Assembly (NCBI GenBank): GCA_016190245.1
Contig: JACPQY010000026.1
Span: 1 to 24,702 of the forward strand
Direction of reading: 5' to 3'
Length of the DNA: 24,702 nucleotides
From: Nitrospirota bacterium
Lineage (GTDB): Bacteria > JACPQY01
Positions 1 through 8,187 of this stretch are shown here, in pieces (within the stretch, counting starts at the first letter, position 1; every line of letters begins with the position of its first letter). The position numbers and the translations under genes were made by a program. The notes below the pieces were generated by a model. It ran no database searches. It saw only the letters and a list, made by a program, of their open reading frames with translations, and was not told the origin of the DNA.

Positions 1-135
1 GGATTTCTCTCTCCCCGTCAATTCCCTGACGAATCTTGGACGGCTCACACGCCTTCGCTCCTTCACCCCCGGTTGTCCCCATCATCCCATTCGTCAGGTC
101 CATCGATTTACTTTAAAAGACTTTGGTAAGAGGGC

Positions 136-1749
136 TTAGTGAATCAACCTCGACCGCTGTCGGATGTAGTCCACAATGATGTAGCGGCCGATCTGGTCCG
201 GCCGGGTGAACAGCCCGCGGCCTCGGTTGATCTTGATCATCTCCTCCACGAAGGATCGCAGGGCCGGGTTCTCATCGATCATGAACACATTGAGCACCAC
301 GCCCTTCCGTGTGATCCGCCGCACCTCCTCGATCGTGTAGTGAAAGGCGTTCGGCGAGAGCCCCATGTACGGCCACTCGATGTGCATGCCGTCCTCCCGG
401 ATGTAGGCGGTCGGCTGGCCATCGGTGATCATGATGATCTGCCGGTCCACGTTGCCATCCCTCTCCAGCAGCCGCGAGGCGAGACGCAGCGCATCCTGCA
501 TGTTCGTGAACGGCTCCACGTGGTTGAGATTCGCGAAGGGGAGATCCTTCGGCTTGAGCTGCACGGCGTAGGTGAAGAACCCCACGATATGGAGCCGATC
601 GGTCGGGAACCGCGTGCGGATGAGATGCTCGAGGGCAAGCGCCACCTTCTTGGCCGCCGTGAACTTCCCGCCCCAGGCCATGGACCAACTCATGTCGATG
701 AGCAGCGCCGTCGAGAACCGCGAGGTGCGCTCCTGCGTGTGGACCATGTAATCGCGCGGCGAGATCCGCCCCTTGGTGAACTCGCCCGAGAGGAGACTCT
801 TCCGGATCGTCTCGCCCACATTGAGAAGGAATGGATCTCCAAACTCGTACGGCTTGAGATCCTCCTGCTGCTCGAACCCCCACCCGCGGGCTTCGTTCGG
901 ATGACGACCGAATTGCCAGGGGTGGACGCCTTGGAAAATATCCTGCAGGGCCTTCTGGGCGATTCGGCGAATCGCCATCGGCGTCAGCTTGACGAAATAG
1001 CCGTCCTCCGCGAGGTATCCGCCCTCCTCGAGAAGCTTCTTAATCTGTTTGAGGGCGTTGAGCCCTTCCATCGTCTCCCCGCCGGCCACCTGATCGACCG
1101 CCTGCGGGTCCACCCGCTCCAGGTTTCCCTTCCGGAGGTTCCGCTCCATCTCCTCCAATCTTTGGATCTCCTCCACGACGTTGAGCGCCTGCTCGAGGGT
1201 AAGCGGTTTGCGACCCCTGAAGCGATAGCTGTAGTCCTCGTAGAAAGATTCGAACTGCCGGATGCGCTCTTGATTTTCCTTGAGCCACTGCGAGGCATCG
1301 GGCGAACTCGTGCGGAAGGCGTCCTCATCGGCAGCCTGCTCAATGAAATCCGAGGGGCTCTGAGAGAGCCCGGACCATCGCCGCTGTTGCGCCTCAGTCC
1401 CGGATCCGCCCGTGCGACTCTCCCCGCCGCCACTCCTCTGCGCCTCCTCCATCGCCTTGCGGATCATCTCGCGGAGCATTTCGCCCAGCTCGTCGCGCGC
1501 GGGGTCTATGTCGTAGGTCCTGAAGTAGTCGCGCAGCTTGTTCTCGATGTCTTTCAGGATCTGGCTGATGCCCTTGATGCGCTGGCCGCTCTTGGGATCC
1601 TTTAGGCCCTCGCGCAGGAGTTTATCCAGCGCCCAGTTCAGATCGCCGTGATCGAGGAGGTGCTCGGTGAGCTCGCCGAAGACGTCGTCCGCGCTCAGTT
1701 CGGGCCCGCGGTTTCCCGCCTCCCGCCGCAGGTATGCGTATGTCGCCAT
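136..1749 (-). CDS. VWA-domain protein, partner of the adjacent MoxR-like ATPase
   Basis: A 537-residue cytoplasmic protein with no signal peptide or membrane segment. The C-terminal third is a von Willebrand A domain with a complete metal site (MIDAS): DMSWS at residues 352-356, a threonine near 415 in PFTNMQDAL, and the ITDGQP loop with Asp443. The N-terminal 340 residues are mostly helical and charged, with a Gly/Ser/Arg-rich linker near 105-125. VWA proteins beside MoxR/ChlI-type ATPases usually act with them as a chaperone or metal-insertase-like pair. That role is inferred from family and context; no substrate can be named. The gene lies 55 bases downstream of the ATPase gene on the same strand. 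The ATG at 1749 has only a weak ribosome site. Confidence 0.85.
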   Translation of the reverse strand: MATYAYLRREAGNRGPELSADDVFGELTEHLLDHGDLNWALDKLLREGLKDPKSGQRIKGISQILKDIENKLRDYFRTYDIDPARDELGEMLREMIRKAMEEAQRSGGGESRTGGSGTEAQQRRWSGLSQSPSDFIEQAADEDAFRTSSPDASQWLKENQERIRQFESFYEDYSYRFRGRKPLTLEQALNVVEEIQRLEEMERNLRKGNLERVDPQAVDQVAGGETMEGLNALKQIKKLLEEGGYLAEDGYFVKLTPMAIRRIAQKALQDIFQGVHPWQFGRHPNEARGWGFEQQEDLKPYEFGDPFLLNVGETIRKSLLSGEFTKGRISPRDYMVHTQERTSRFSTALLIDMSWSMAWGGKFTAAKKVALALEHLIRTRFPTDRLHIVGFFTYAVQLKPKDLPFANLNHVEPFTNMQDALRLASRLLERDGNVDRQIIMITDGQPTAYIREDGMHIEWPYMGLSPNAFHYTIEEVRRITRKGVVLNVFMIDENPALRSFVEEMIKINRGRGLFTRPDQIGRYIIVDYIRQRSRLIH

Positions 1750-1804
1750 GGTTCTGTGGGGGCGCCCCGCTCTCGAGAGGCCCGGCGGGCGCTCCCCTCG
1801 ACCG

Positions 1805-3211
1805 CTACTTGATCCCTCGGAAGTGGAACGAGTGATCCACCCCCTGCTTGAAGAGCTTCTGGTTCAAGAACAATCCTTCGAGGAGAAACTCGACTCCGCT
1901 CGCGATCCACGGCGGCCCCTCTTCCAGCGCCAGTGGGGCCAAGTGACGCGTGAGGTCCGGCACGAACTCCGCGGCCTTCAGATAGTCCATCGAGGGCTGG
2001 TGGTCGGAGACGACGAACACGTGCCCACCGTTGAAGGCCTCCACCACCGGCTGGAGATCCTCGAGACGATAGTACTTCTGAAAAACTTCCTTCACCGCGC
2101 GCCGGAGGATCTTGTCCACAAGCTCCCCCTCGGCCTTTTCCTCCCCCGAGTATTCCATCTCGATCTTCCCCTCGGTGGACCGCCGCACGGCATCCAGGTC
2201 CGTGATCCGGGGCACGGCGACCGCTTCGCCCAACCGGACCGCGCGCTTCTCCGCGTTCGCGATGAGCGTTTCCACGTTCGCGATCGAGAGCCGCACGCTC
2301 ACCCCCGAGCGCTGGTTCACCTCGGGGCTCTTGCGGCCCTGAAACGTGAGCTCGGACACGATCTCCTTGATGAACTGCGGAACGGCCACCTGGTAGCCGC
2401 CGTTCGTCGGTGGGTAGGCGCACTCCTGATCCATGATCTGGATCTCAATCTCACGCGTTTTGGGGTAGTGCGTGCGGATCTGCGCCTGGAACCGGTCCTT
2501 GAGAGGCGTGATAATCCGGCCGCGGCTGGTGTAGTCCTCGGGGTTCGCGCTCGCCATCACAAACACGTCGAGGGGCAGCCGGATCTTGTAGCCCTTGATC
2601 TGCACGTCGCGCTCCTCCAGCAGGTTAAAGAGGCTCACTTGAACGCGCTCCGAGAGGTCAGGCAGTTCGTTCACAGCGAAGACGCCGCGGTGGGACCGGG
2701 GGATGAGGCCGTAGTGGATCGCCCGCTCGTCGGCGAGGTAGCGACCCTCCGCGATCTTGATGGGATCGATCTCGCCGATGAGGTCCGCCACCGTCACGTC
2801 CGGCGTGGAAAGCTTCTCACCGAAGCGCTCCTGTCGGCCGATCCACGCGACGGGCAACCGGTCGCCATCTGCGCGCGCCCGCTCGCGGCACTCGCGACAG
2901 ATCGGATCGAACGGGTTGTCGTGGATCTCGCATCCGGCGACGGCCGGCACCGTCTCGTCGAGAAGCTCCACCACCTGGCGGATGAGGCGGCTCTTGGCCT
3001 GCCCCCGCTCGCCAAGGAAGATGATGTCGTGGCCGGCCAGGAGGGCGTTCTCGAGGGCCGGGATGACGGTCTCTTCGTAGCCGAGGATGCGGGGGAAGAG
3101 CTCTTCGCGTCGCCGCAGCCGAGCCAGGAGATTCTTGCGGAGCTCGAGCCGGACGGGGAGAGCCCGGTAGCCGGAGGCCCGGAGCTCCCCGAGCGTCTTG
3201 GAGTCGTTCAC
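1805..3211 (-). CDS. MoxR/magnesium chelatase (ChlI)-type AAA+ ATPase
   Basis: A 468-residue AAA+ ATPase. It has a Walker A motif GERGQAKS (residues 67-74), a Walker B-like GVFAVNEL (176-183), a sensor-1 segment MASANPEDYTSRGR (219-232), and a following LKDRF with the likely arginine finger. The sequence GEIDPIKIAEGR (146-157) is typical of the magnesium-chelatase subunit I branch. Between Walker A and B, cysteines 94, 105 and 108 sit in a short insert that may bind metal. The start is a GTG at 3211, about 10 bases after a good promoter. With the downstream VWA gene it forms a two-gene operon. No chlorophyll or cobalamin genes are nearby, so a real chelatase role is unlikely; a MoxR-like chaperone role is the better guess. 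Confidence 0.85.
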   Translation of the reverse strand: MNDSKTLGELRASGYRALPVRLELRKNLLARLRRREELFPRILGYEETVIPALENALLAGHDIIFLGERGQAKSRLIRQVVELLDETVPAVAGCEIHDNPFDPICRECRERARADGDRLPVAWIGRQERFGEKLSTPDVTVADLIGEIDPIKIAEGRYLADERAIHYGLIPRSHRGVFAVNELPDLSERVQVSLFNLLEERDVQIKGYKIRLPLDVFVMASANPEDYTSRGRIITPLKDRFQAQIRTHYPKTREIEIQIMDQECAYPPTNGGYQVAVPQFIKEIVSELTFQGRKSPEVNQRSGVSVRLSIANVETLIANAEKRAVRLGEAVAVPRITDLDAVRRSTEGKIEMEYSGEEKAEGELVDKILRRAVKEVFQKYYRLEDLQPVVEAFNGGHVFVVSDHQPSMDYLKAAEFVPDLTRHLAPLALEEGPPWIASGVEFLLEGLFLNQKLFKQGVDHSFHFRGIK

Positions 3212-3221
3212 AAGTCCATAA

Positions 3222-3251
3222 ATGATACCGCCCTGGCCTCGGCTTGGTCAA
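3222..3251 (-). promoter_or_regulatory. Promoter of the ATPase-VWA operon
   Basis: On the minus strand, TTGACC (3251-3246), an 18-base spacer and TATCAT (3227-3222) match a sigma-70-type promoter. The GTG start lies 10 bases beyond the -10 box, so the 5' leader would be only a few bases long. Confidence 0.55.
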
Positions 3252-3265
3252 GGCAAAGCGGATTT

Positions 3266-3301
3266 TGACGCAGCACGTTATCCACTTGACAGGTTGCGTC
3301 A
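3266..3301. promoter_or_regulatory. Inverted repeat over the acyl-CoA dehydrogenase promoter, possible operator
   Basis: TGACGCA (3266-3272) and TGCGTCA (3295-3301) form a perfect 7-base inverted repeat, 9 of 10 when extended outward. The pair encloses the plus-strand -35 box, a fitting place for a repressor. No regulator gene lies beside it. Confidence 0.35.
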
Positions 3302-3315
3302 TAAAGCGGTATAAG
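3286..3315 (+). promoter_or_regulatory. Promoter of the acyl-CoA dehydrogenase pair
   Basis: TTGACA (3286-3291), an 18-base spacer and TATAAG (3310-3315). The -35 is a perfect consensus. The ATG at 3323 is 7 bases after the -10 box, so transcription should start at or next to the start codon (leaderless mRNA). Confidence 0.65.
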
Positions 3316-3322
3316 CGCCTCG

Positions 3323-4375
3323 ATGATCGACTTCGGCCTCTCCGAAGAAGAAGAGCTCATCCGCACCAGCGCCCGCAGTTTCGCCTCCGAGAAACTCCGA
3401 CCCCACGCCCTCGAACACGAAGAGTTGAGCCGCGTCAAGCCGGACGTGGTGGACGCTTACCGCCAGCTCGGGTTCTCCCTTCTCGAAGCGCCGGCCGAAC
3501 TCGGCGGCGCCGGACTCTCGACCTTCGCCAAGTGTCTCGTGTTGGAGGAGCTCGGCTGGGGCGACGCGGGCGCGGCCCTTGCGGTCGAAGGGGTATGGCC
3601 CGGTTACTACGCGCTCCTCGAATCCGCCCCCAAAGAAGTTCAGTCCAAGCTCTTCGGGGAGCTGGCTGGCTCGGGTGAGCCCCGGTGCGCTCTCGTTCTC
3701 GATGTGGACGGCCGCCTCCAGATTCAGAACGGGACGGTGCAGGGATCCGCCTCGTTTGTGCCCACAGCATCCGCGCAGACCGCCGCCGTGCTCAAGGAGG
3801 GTGAGATTCTCCTCGTGGACGGAAAGGGACTGACCTTCAAGCCCCTGACGGGTTGCGCGCTGCAGGCCACGGGCCCCTCGGAAATCCAATTCACCGATGC
3901 CAAGATTCTCCATCGCGCGAAGGATCCGGCCGCCTACGAACGCTGTGCCGCCCGCATCCGCCTCTACACCGCGGCCCTCCTGGTGGGTGTCGCGCGCGCC
4001 TCCCTCGAGTACGCCATGAAGTACGCACAGGAGCGATCCACGTTCGGAAAGCCCATCGCCCATCATCAGGGCATCGCCTTCATCATCGCGGACATGGCCA
4101 CGGCCGTGGATGCCGGCCGCCTGAGCCTCTGGAAGGCCGTCTACCAACTCCAGAAGGGCGAACAGATCGGATGGCATGCCGCCGCCGCCTATCAAGAAGT
4201 CGGTGAAAACTCCCGCTATGTGACGGACTACGGCGTGCAACTCCTGGGCGGTCACGGGTACATCAAGGACCATCCCGTGGAGAAGTGGATGCGCGAGGCG
4301 CAGGTGCTCTCGACAATCTGGGGCGGTCTGGATCAGGCGGATTTGGACGGGGCCGAGCTCGTCCTCGCCGGATAG
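3323..4375 (+). CDS. Acyl-CoA dehydrogenase family protein, probable non-catalytic subunit
   Basis: At 350 residues it is shorter than the usual 380-400. The N-terminal helical domain (1-115) and C-terminal helical domain (205-350) are recognisable: QER..FGKPI near 237-245 and QLLGGHGYIKDHPVEKWMRE at 306-325. The middle beta domain lacks the flavin-loop signature (TEP.AGSD). Where the family has YEGT with the catalytic Glu, this protein has WGG (333-335), putting Gly at the catalytic position. The alternative Glu used by isovaleryl-CoA-type enzymes also appears absent (Ile/Arg around 212). The gene is followed after 17 bases by a complete dehydrogenase. Known heteromeric enzymes (mycobacterial FadE28-FadE29, ChsE1-ChsE2) pair one degenerate and one active subunit; the same is inferred here. 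The substrate is unknown. Confidence 0.85.
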   Translation: MIDFGLSEEEELIRTSARSFASEKLRPHALEHEELSRVKPDVVDAYRQLGFSLLEAPAELGGAGLSTFAKCLVLEELGWGDAGAALAVEGVWPGYYALLESAPKEVQSKLFGELAGSGEPRCALVLDVDGRLQIQNGTVQGSASFVPTASAQTAAVLKEGEILLVDGKGLTFKPLTGCALQATGPSEIQFTDAKILHRAKDPAAYERCAARIRLYTAALLVGVARASLEYAMKYAQERSTFGKPIAHHQGIAFIIADMATAVDAGRLSLWKAVYQLQKGEQIGWHAAAAYQEVGENSRYVTDYGVQLLGGHGYIKDHPVEKWMREAQVLSTIWGGLDQADLDGAELVLAG

Positions 4376-4392
4376 CCAGAGGAGACAGTCCC

Positions 4393-5607
4393 ATGCTCGA
4401 CCTGAGCCCAGATCCTGGTGCAGAGAACATCCTCGGAATGCTGAAATGGCTCGGCAAGGACAAGCTGCGCCCCCTCGGAATCGAGTGCGACAAGAAACAC
4501 CAGGCCCTCCCGGTGGATCACCCGTTCCTCAAGGAGTTCCTGAGCTTCGGCGTCTCGTTCGGCATGCGCGCGCTGGAGCCGGATGGCGACGGAAAGAAAG
4601 GCGAGAGCAAGGGGCCGCGCCGCATGGGCCGGCTGGGCATTCTCGCTGCCGAGGAGATCGCCTACTGGGATCAGGGCGTGGCGATGTGTTTGCCGGGTCC
4701 GGGTCTTGGCGGGCCGCCCGTCATGATCATGGGGACGCCGGAACAGAAGAAGCGATTCTTTGACATCTTCGAGGACAAGTCCACGCCGCGCTGGGGCTGC
4801 TTCGCGCTGACGGAGCCCAGCGCCGGATCGGATGCCGCTGCCATAAAGATGACCGCGCGCAAAGACGGGAAGCACTACATCCTGAACGGCGAGAAGATGT
4901 TCATCACGAACGCCGTGCGCGCCGACTGGGCGGTGACGTTCGCCACGGTGGACAAGAGCCTCGGCCGCGCGGGCCATCGCGTGTTCGTGGTGGAAAAAGG
5001 CACCCCCGGCTACCGAGTCGGGCGCATCGAGGACAAGATGGGGCTCAAGGCCTCCGAGACCGCCTCCCTCCTCTACGAAGACTGCCGCGTGCCGGAGGAA
5101 AACCTCCTCGGCGGCGAAGAGCATTACCGTGGGAAGGAAGGATTCAAGGGCGCGATGGGAACGTTCGACATGACCCGGCCCGCGGTGGCGGTCATGGCCA
5201 TCGGGATCGGACGATCCGCGTACGACTATGCCCGCGATTTCGTCAAAGAGAATTACATGATCCACCGGCCGATCCCTCGGTATCAGAAGATCAAGGAGAA
5301 ACTGCACCGCATGCGCCGGAAACTGGATACCGGGCGCCTCCTGTGTTGGAAGGCCGTGTGGATGATGGACACGGGGAAGTCCAACAGCGTGGAAGCGGCG
5401 ATGGCGAAGGCATACTGCCCGGTCGCCGCCATCGAGGTTACCCGGCAGGCGATGGAGATCCTCGGCGATGCGGGCGTGCGGAACGATTACTTCGTGGAGA
5501 AACTCTTCCGCGACCTGAAGGTGTTCGACATTTTCGAAGGCACGGGCCAGGTGCAGAGGATCGTCGTCGCCCGGCGCCTCGTCGGCCTGCCCGGATCGTC
5601 GGGCTAG
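4393..5607 (+). CDS. Acyl-CoA dehydrogenase, catalytic subunit
   Basis: A 404-residue flavoenzyme that oxidises an acyl-CoA to the 2,3-enoyl-CoA and passes electrons to electron-transfer flavoprotein. It has the flavin loop TEPSAGSD (140-147), the NGEKMFITNA segment (165-174) and the C-terminal FEGTGQ with catalytic Glu382. The ATG at 4393 is chosen because AGAGGAGA lies just upstream. An open frame runs back to 4285 but overlaps the previous gene and has no family similarity there. It is co-transcribed with the shorter dehydrogenase upstream and probably forms a complex with it. Chain-length or ring specificity cannot be read from the sequence. Confidence 0.9.
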   Translation: MLDLSPDPGAENILGMLKWLGKDKLRPLGIECDKKHQALPVDHPFLKEFLSFGVSFGMRALEPDGDGKKGESKGPRRMGRLGILAAEEIAYWDQGVAMCLPGPGLGGPPVMIMGTPEQKKRFFDIFEDKSTPRWGCFALTEPSAGSDAAAIKMTARKDGKHYILNGEKMFITNAVRADWAVTFATVDKSLGRAGHRVFVVEKGTPGYRVGRIEDKMGLKASETASLLYEDCRVPEENLLGGEEHYRGKEGFKGAMGTFDMTRPAVAVMAIGIGRSAYDYARDFVKENYMIHRPIPRYQKIKEKLHRMRRKLDTGRLLCWKAVWMMDTGKSNSVEAAMAKAYCPVAAIEVTRQAMEILGDAGVRNDYFVEKLFRDLKVFDIFEGTGQVQRIVVARRLVGLPGSSG

Positions 5608-5655
5608 CGCCACCCGCCCCTTCGATCCCCGTCACGCCAACAAGAGAGTTTTGGG

Positions 5656-5728
5656 TCCCTCCCCTTTGTAAGGGGAGGCCAGGTGGGGTAGAAACGTACG
5701 GGCGGATCGGTGCGGGGATCGCCCCGTA
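5656..5728. repeat. Intergenic palindromic repeat, two hairpins
   Basis: A perfect 9-bp hairpin, CCTCCCCTT-TGT-AAGGGGAGG (5658-5678), is followed by AGGTGGGGTAG. A second, imperfect hairpin follows: TACGGGCGGATC (5697-5708) against GGATCGCCCCGTA (5716-5728). The first resembles the repeat blocks near 8205-8354 and 13360-13566. There is no T run, so it is not a classical terminator, though it may still end or process the dehydrogenase transcript. Confidence 0.6.
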
Positions 5729-5743
5729 GGTCCTCCGGCAACC

Positions 5744-6667
5744 ATGACCACGTTCCTGGAGCCACTCGCCCTCTCGCTGCTCACCGTCCTGCTGCTCTGC
5801 CCCGACGATGCTTGGGCGTGGGGCCCCTCGACCCACCTCTGGATCGGGCAGAACGTCCTCGCACAGATCCCCACGCTCCCGAGCGAGATCGGGTTTCTTG
5901 CCTCCTCCTTTCGGGCCGACTATCTCTACGGATGCATCGGCGCGGACATCCTATTCGGGAAGAACCTCGCCGAGTACCGCTACCACTGCCACAACTGGCA
6001 GGTGGCCCAGCGCCTCCTGAAGCGCGCGCGGACGGACCACCACCGCGCTTTCGCCTACGGCTACCTCACCCATCTCGCCGCCGACGTCGTCTCCCACAAT
6101 GTCTTCGTGCCCCTCCAACTCGTCAATTTCTTCTACAAAAACGCCTTCAAGCACACCTACTGGGAGTACTGTGTCGAGCGGCTCGCTCTGCCAGAGCTTC
6201 ACGTTTCGTTCAAGTCGGTCTTTCGCGAAGCCGCCAAGCGCAACAACGATCTCCTGGAATCCAACCTAACCCCCACGCTGCTCACGTTCCGGACCAACCG
6301 CCTGCTCTTCTCGGGCGTGTTGTTCCTCGACCGGTTGCGCCACCGTCGGCACCGGCCGAGTGTGTACCTGCCCGAGGCCGAGAGCCGCGCCTACCTGCGC
6401 CTTGCCCTCGGGAATGCGCTGCAGTTTCTGAGGGAGGGGCGCGCGTCGCCCCAGTACAAGAGCGATCCGGCGGGCCTCCAGAACATCGCCCAGGCGCGCG
6501 AGCTTCGCTCGATCCTCCGGCGCACGTACTGCGGCAAGAGAGCCGGCAAGGAAAAGTGGAAAGCGCAGGGCGTCCAGATCTCCGCCCGCGACATCCCCGC
6601 CTCCCCACCCTACCCGCTTGAGCAGATCCTCAACGCCCGCCTGATCCTCACCCCACCGCCGGCCTGA
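5744..6667 (+). CDS. Secreted zinc-dependent phospholipase C-like protein
   Basis: A 307-residue protein with a signal peptide (residues 1-25) ending in AWA before Trp-Gly-Pro. In Bacillus cereus phospholipase C the mature N-terminus is a Trp that binds zinc, and cleavage here would leave Trp26 first. The remaining ligands follow in family order: His31, Asp68, His81/83, His110, Asp114, His118 (HLAADVVSH), then His137 and Glu141 (HxxxE). The spacing fits the zinc-dependent phospholipase C family. Many environmental relatives are uncharacterised, so phospholipid hydrolysis is inferred. The C-terminal ~150 residues are basic and unlike the classical enzyme. It stands alone between repeats, and no good ribosome site precedes the ATG. 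Confidence 0.8.
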   Translation: MTTFLEPLALSLLTVLLLCPDDAWAWGPSTHLWIGQNVLAQIPTLPSEIGFLASSFRADYLYGCIGADILFGKNLAEYRYHCHNWQVAQRLLKRARTDHHRAFAYGYLTHLAADVVSHNVFVPLQLVNFFYKNAFKHTYWEYCVERLALPELHVSFKSVFREAAKRNNDLLESNLTPTLLTFRTNRLLFSGVLFLDRLRHRRHRPSVYLPEAESRAYLRLALGNALQFLREGRASPQYKSDPAGLQNIAQARELRSILRRTYCGKRAGKEKWKAQGVQISARDIPASPPYPLEQILNARLILTPPPA

Positions 6668-6839
6668 GCCCTCGAACTCCTTCAGTCCGCAACGGGACTC
6701 CTCGATCCCCACTCACCCCGGCGTCGCAGACAGGCCCGCGACGAGAATCGGAGACCCGCGCGCCGAAACCGTTCTGAGGATTCTCGGACTCCAGTCTTGA
6801 CGCCGCGAACCTCTCGAATGGGAGACCACATAGCCAGAG

Positions 6840-7256
6840 TCAACCGATTTTCCGGCCCGACAGGGTTTCGATCAAGCGCCGGGCGACGTCAAATGCTGAC
6901 TTGGCTGCCGTGGCCGTACGCATCTCACCCCCGTAATAGCCGGCCAGGTGCACCATCGAGTAGGTGGTATTGACCAGCTTCATGAGCTTTCCGTTTCGAA
7001 TGGCCAGATTCTTCGCAACCTTCTCTCTGAGCGCCTCCCATGACTTCGGGATTTCCTTCTCCGTCACACCTCTCTCCGCCAACGCGGCCTTGATCGCCTT
7101 GTCCACCGCCAGCCAAACGGTGCCGAACGCCTCTTGGACTGGCTTGATGTCTTCGTAGATGTCTTGGCTTACCTTGCAACGACCGAGCAATTGCCGGGCG
7201 TTCCGATAGTACCGGACGGCCTCCCCGAAACCGTTCTCTCTCCCCTCGATCCTCAT
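6840..7256 (-). CDS. DUF5618/HEPN-like small helical protein
   Basis: A 138-residue, predicted all-helical protein. The arrangement A..YYRNARQLL ... YEDIKPVQEAFGTVWLAVDKAI (near 14-56) resembles the DUF5618 family, which looks like HEPN-type helical bundles. The HEPN RNase motif (RxxxxH) is not seen. The function is unknown. An open frame extends far upstream opposite the mlaF gene, but the recognisable part begins at the ATG at 7256. A possible promoter lies 7 bases before that ATG. It is divergent from the mla operon and convergent with the phospholipase gene. Confidence 0.65.
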   Translation of the reverse strand: MRIEGRENGFGEAVRYYRNARQLLGRCKVSQDIYEDIKPVQEAFGTVWLAVDKAIKAALAERGVTEKEIPKSWEALREKVAKNLAIRNGKLMKLVNTTYSMVHLAGYYGGEMRTATAAKSAFDVARRLIETLSGRKIG

Positions 7257-7263
7257 GATTTCG

Positions 7264-7292
7264 ATCGTGGCATGGTGCAAGACGACCGTCAA
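7264..7292 (-). promoter_or_regulatory. Possible promoter of the DUF5618-like gene
   Basis: On the minus strand, TTGACG (7292-7287), a 17-base spacer and CACGAT (7269-7264). The -10 is weak. The ATG is 7 bases beyond it, the same geometry as other likely leaderless starts in the window. Confidence 0.3.
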
Positions 7293-7353
7293 GGTCGTCA
7301 ACCGGCGGCTTTGCCCCGCGGAAAATTGTACACCCACCGGCCGATTGTGTACC

Positions 7354-8187
7354 ATGCCCGCCATGGCGTTTTTCTCGCCGGGGGCCGGGCGCGATCTGTT
7401 GGAGCGCGTCCGGAATCTCTCGCTGCGCAACCAAGCTGAAGCGATCCGCGTCCGGCACCTCACGAAGGTGCTCCGGGGCAAGACCGTCCTCAGCGACGTC
7501 TCGCTCGACATCCCCGGCGGGAAGACAACCGTCATCGTGGGCCAGAGCGGCGTCGGCAAGAGCGTCCTCATCAAACACATCGTGGGACTGATGAAACCGG
7601 ACGCGGGAAGTGTTTTCGTCGGCGATCTGGACGTCACGACCCTCCCCGAGAAGGCGCTCAACGAATTGAGGAAGAAATTCGGCATGCTGTTCCAGCACGG
7701 AGCGCTCTTCGGCTCGATGGACGTGGGCGAGAACGTGGCCTTCCCGCTGCGCAAGCACACCCGGAAATCCGACACCGAGATCCGCGACATCGTTGCCGAG
7801 AAGCTGCGTTTGGTCGGGATGCCGGGCACGGAGTCGTACCACCCCTCCGAGCTCTCCGGCGGCATGCGCAAGCGCGTCGCCCTCGCCCGCGCGATTGTCC
7901 TCGAACCCGAAGTGGTCATCTTCGACGAGCCCACAACCGGGCTGGACCCGGTGACCTCCGACGCGATTGACCGCCTCATCCTGGAGACGCAGGAGAAGCT
8001 GGGCATCACGTACGTCGTGATCTCCCACGACATCAAGAGCACGTTCAAGATCGCGCATCAGATCGGGATGCTGTATCGCTCCCAACTCGTCGCCTACGGC
8101 CCCGCGCCGAACATCAGGGCCTCGGCGGACGCCCTCCTCCGCCAGTTCTTCGAGGGCCGCTCGGATGGCCCCATCCAGGTGCTCTGA
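7354..8187 (+). CDS. mlaF: MlaF-type ABC transporter ATP-binding protein
   Basis: The cytoplasmic ATPase of an Mla/MCE lipid transporter. At 277 residues it carries Walker A GQSGVGKS (63-70), Q-loop Gln114, signature LSGGMRKR (167-174), Walker B VVIFDEP (187-193) and switch His225. The MRKR form of the signature and the PTTGLDPVTSD segment are typical of the MlaF/Mkl branch. The start is ATG 7354 or 7363; the frame continues upstream to 7255 but that part shows no similarity. The gene leads mlaF-mlaD-mlaE-mlaE. The next gene originally began 5 bases after this stop, judging from the duplicated mlaD start sequence. Confidence 0.9.
   Translation: MPAMAFFSPGAGRDLLERVRNLSLRNQAEAIRVRHLTKVLRGKTVLSDVSLDIPGGKTTVIVGQSGVGKSVLIKHIVGLMKPDAGSVFVGDLDVTTLPEKALNELRKKFGMLFQHGALFGSMDVGENVAFPLRKHTRKSDTEIRDIVAEKLRLVGMPGTESYHPSELSGGMRKRVALARAIVLEPEVVIFDEPTTGLDPVTSDAIDRLILETQEKLGITYVVISHDIKSTFKIAHQIGMLYRSQLVAYGPAPNIRASADALLRQFFEGRSDGPIQVL

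Noticed and set aside
139-3268. Long plus-strand open frames opposite the ATPase and VWA genes
   Set aside because: They lie antisense to genes with clear AAA+ and VWA motifs. Their translations are His/Leu/Arg-rich with no recognisable domain, as expected for shadows in high-GC DNA.
4285-4392. Upstream extension of the second acyl-CoA dehydrogenase
   Set aside because: It overlaps the first dehydrogenase, has no family similarity, and a strong ribosome site precedes the ATG at 4393.
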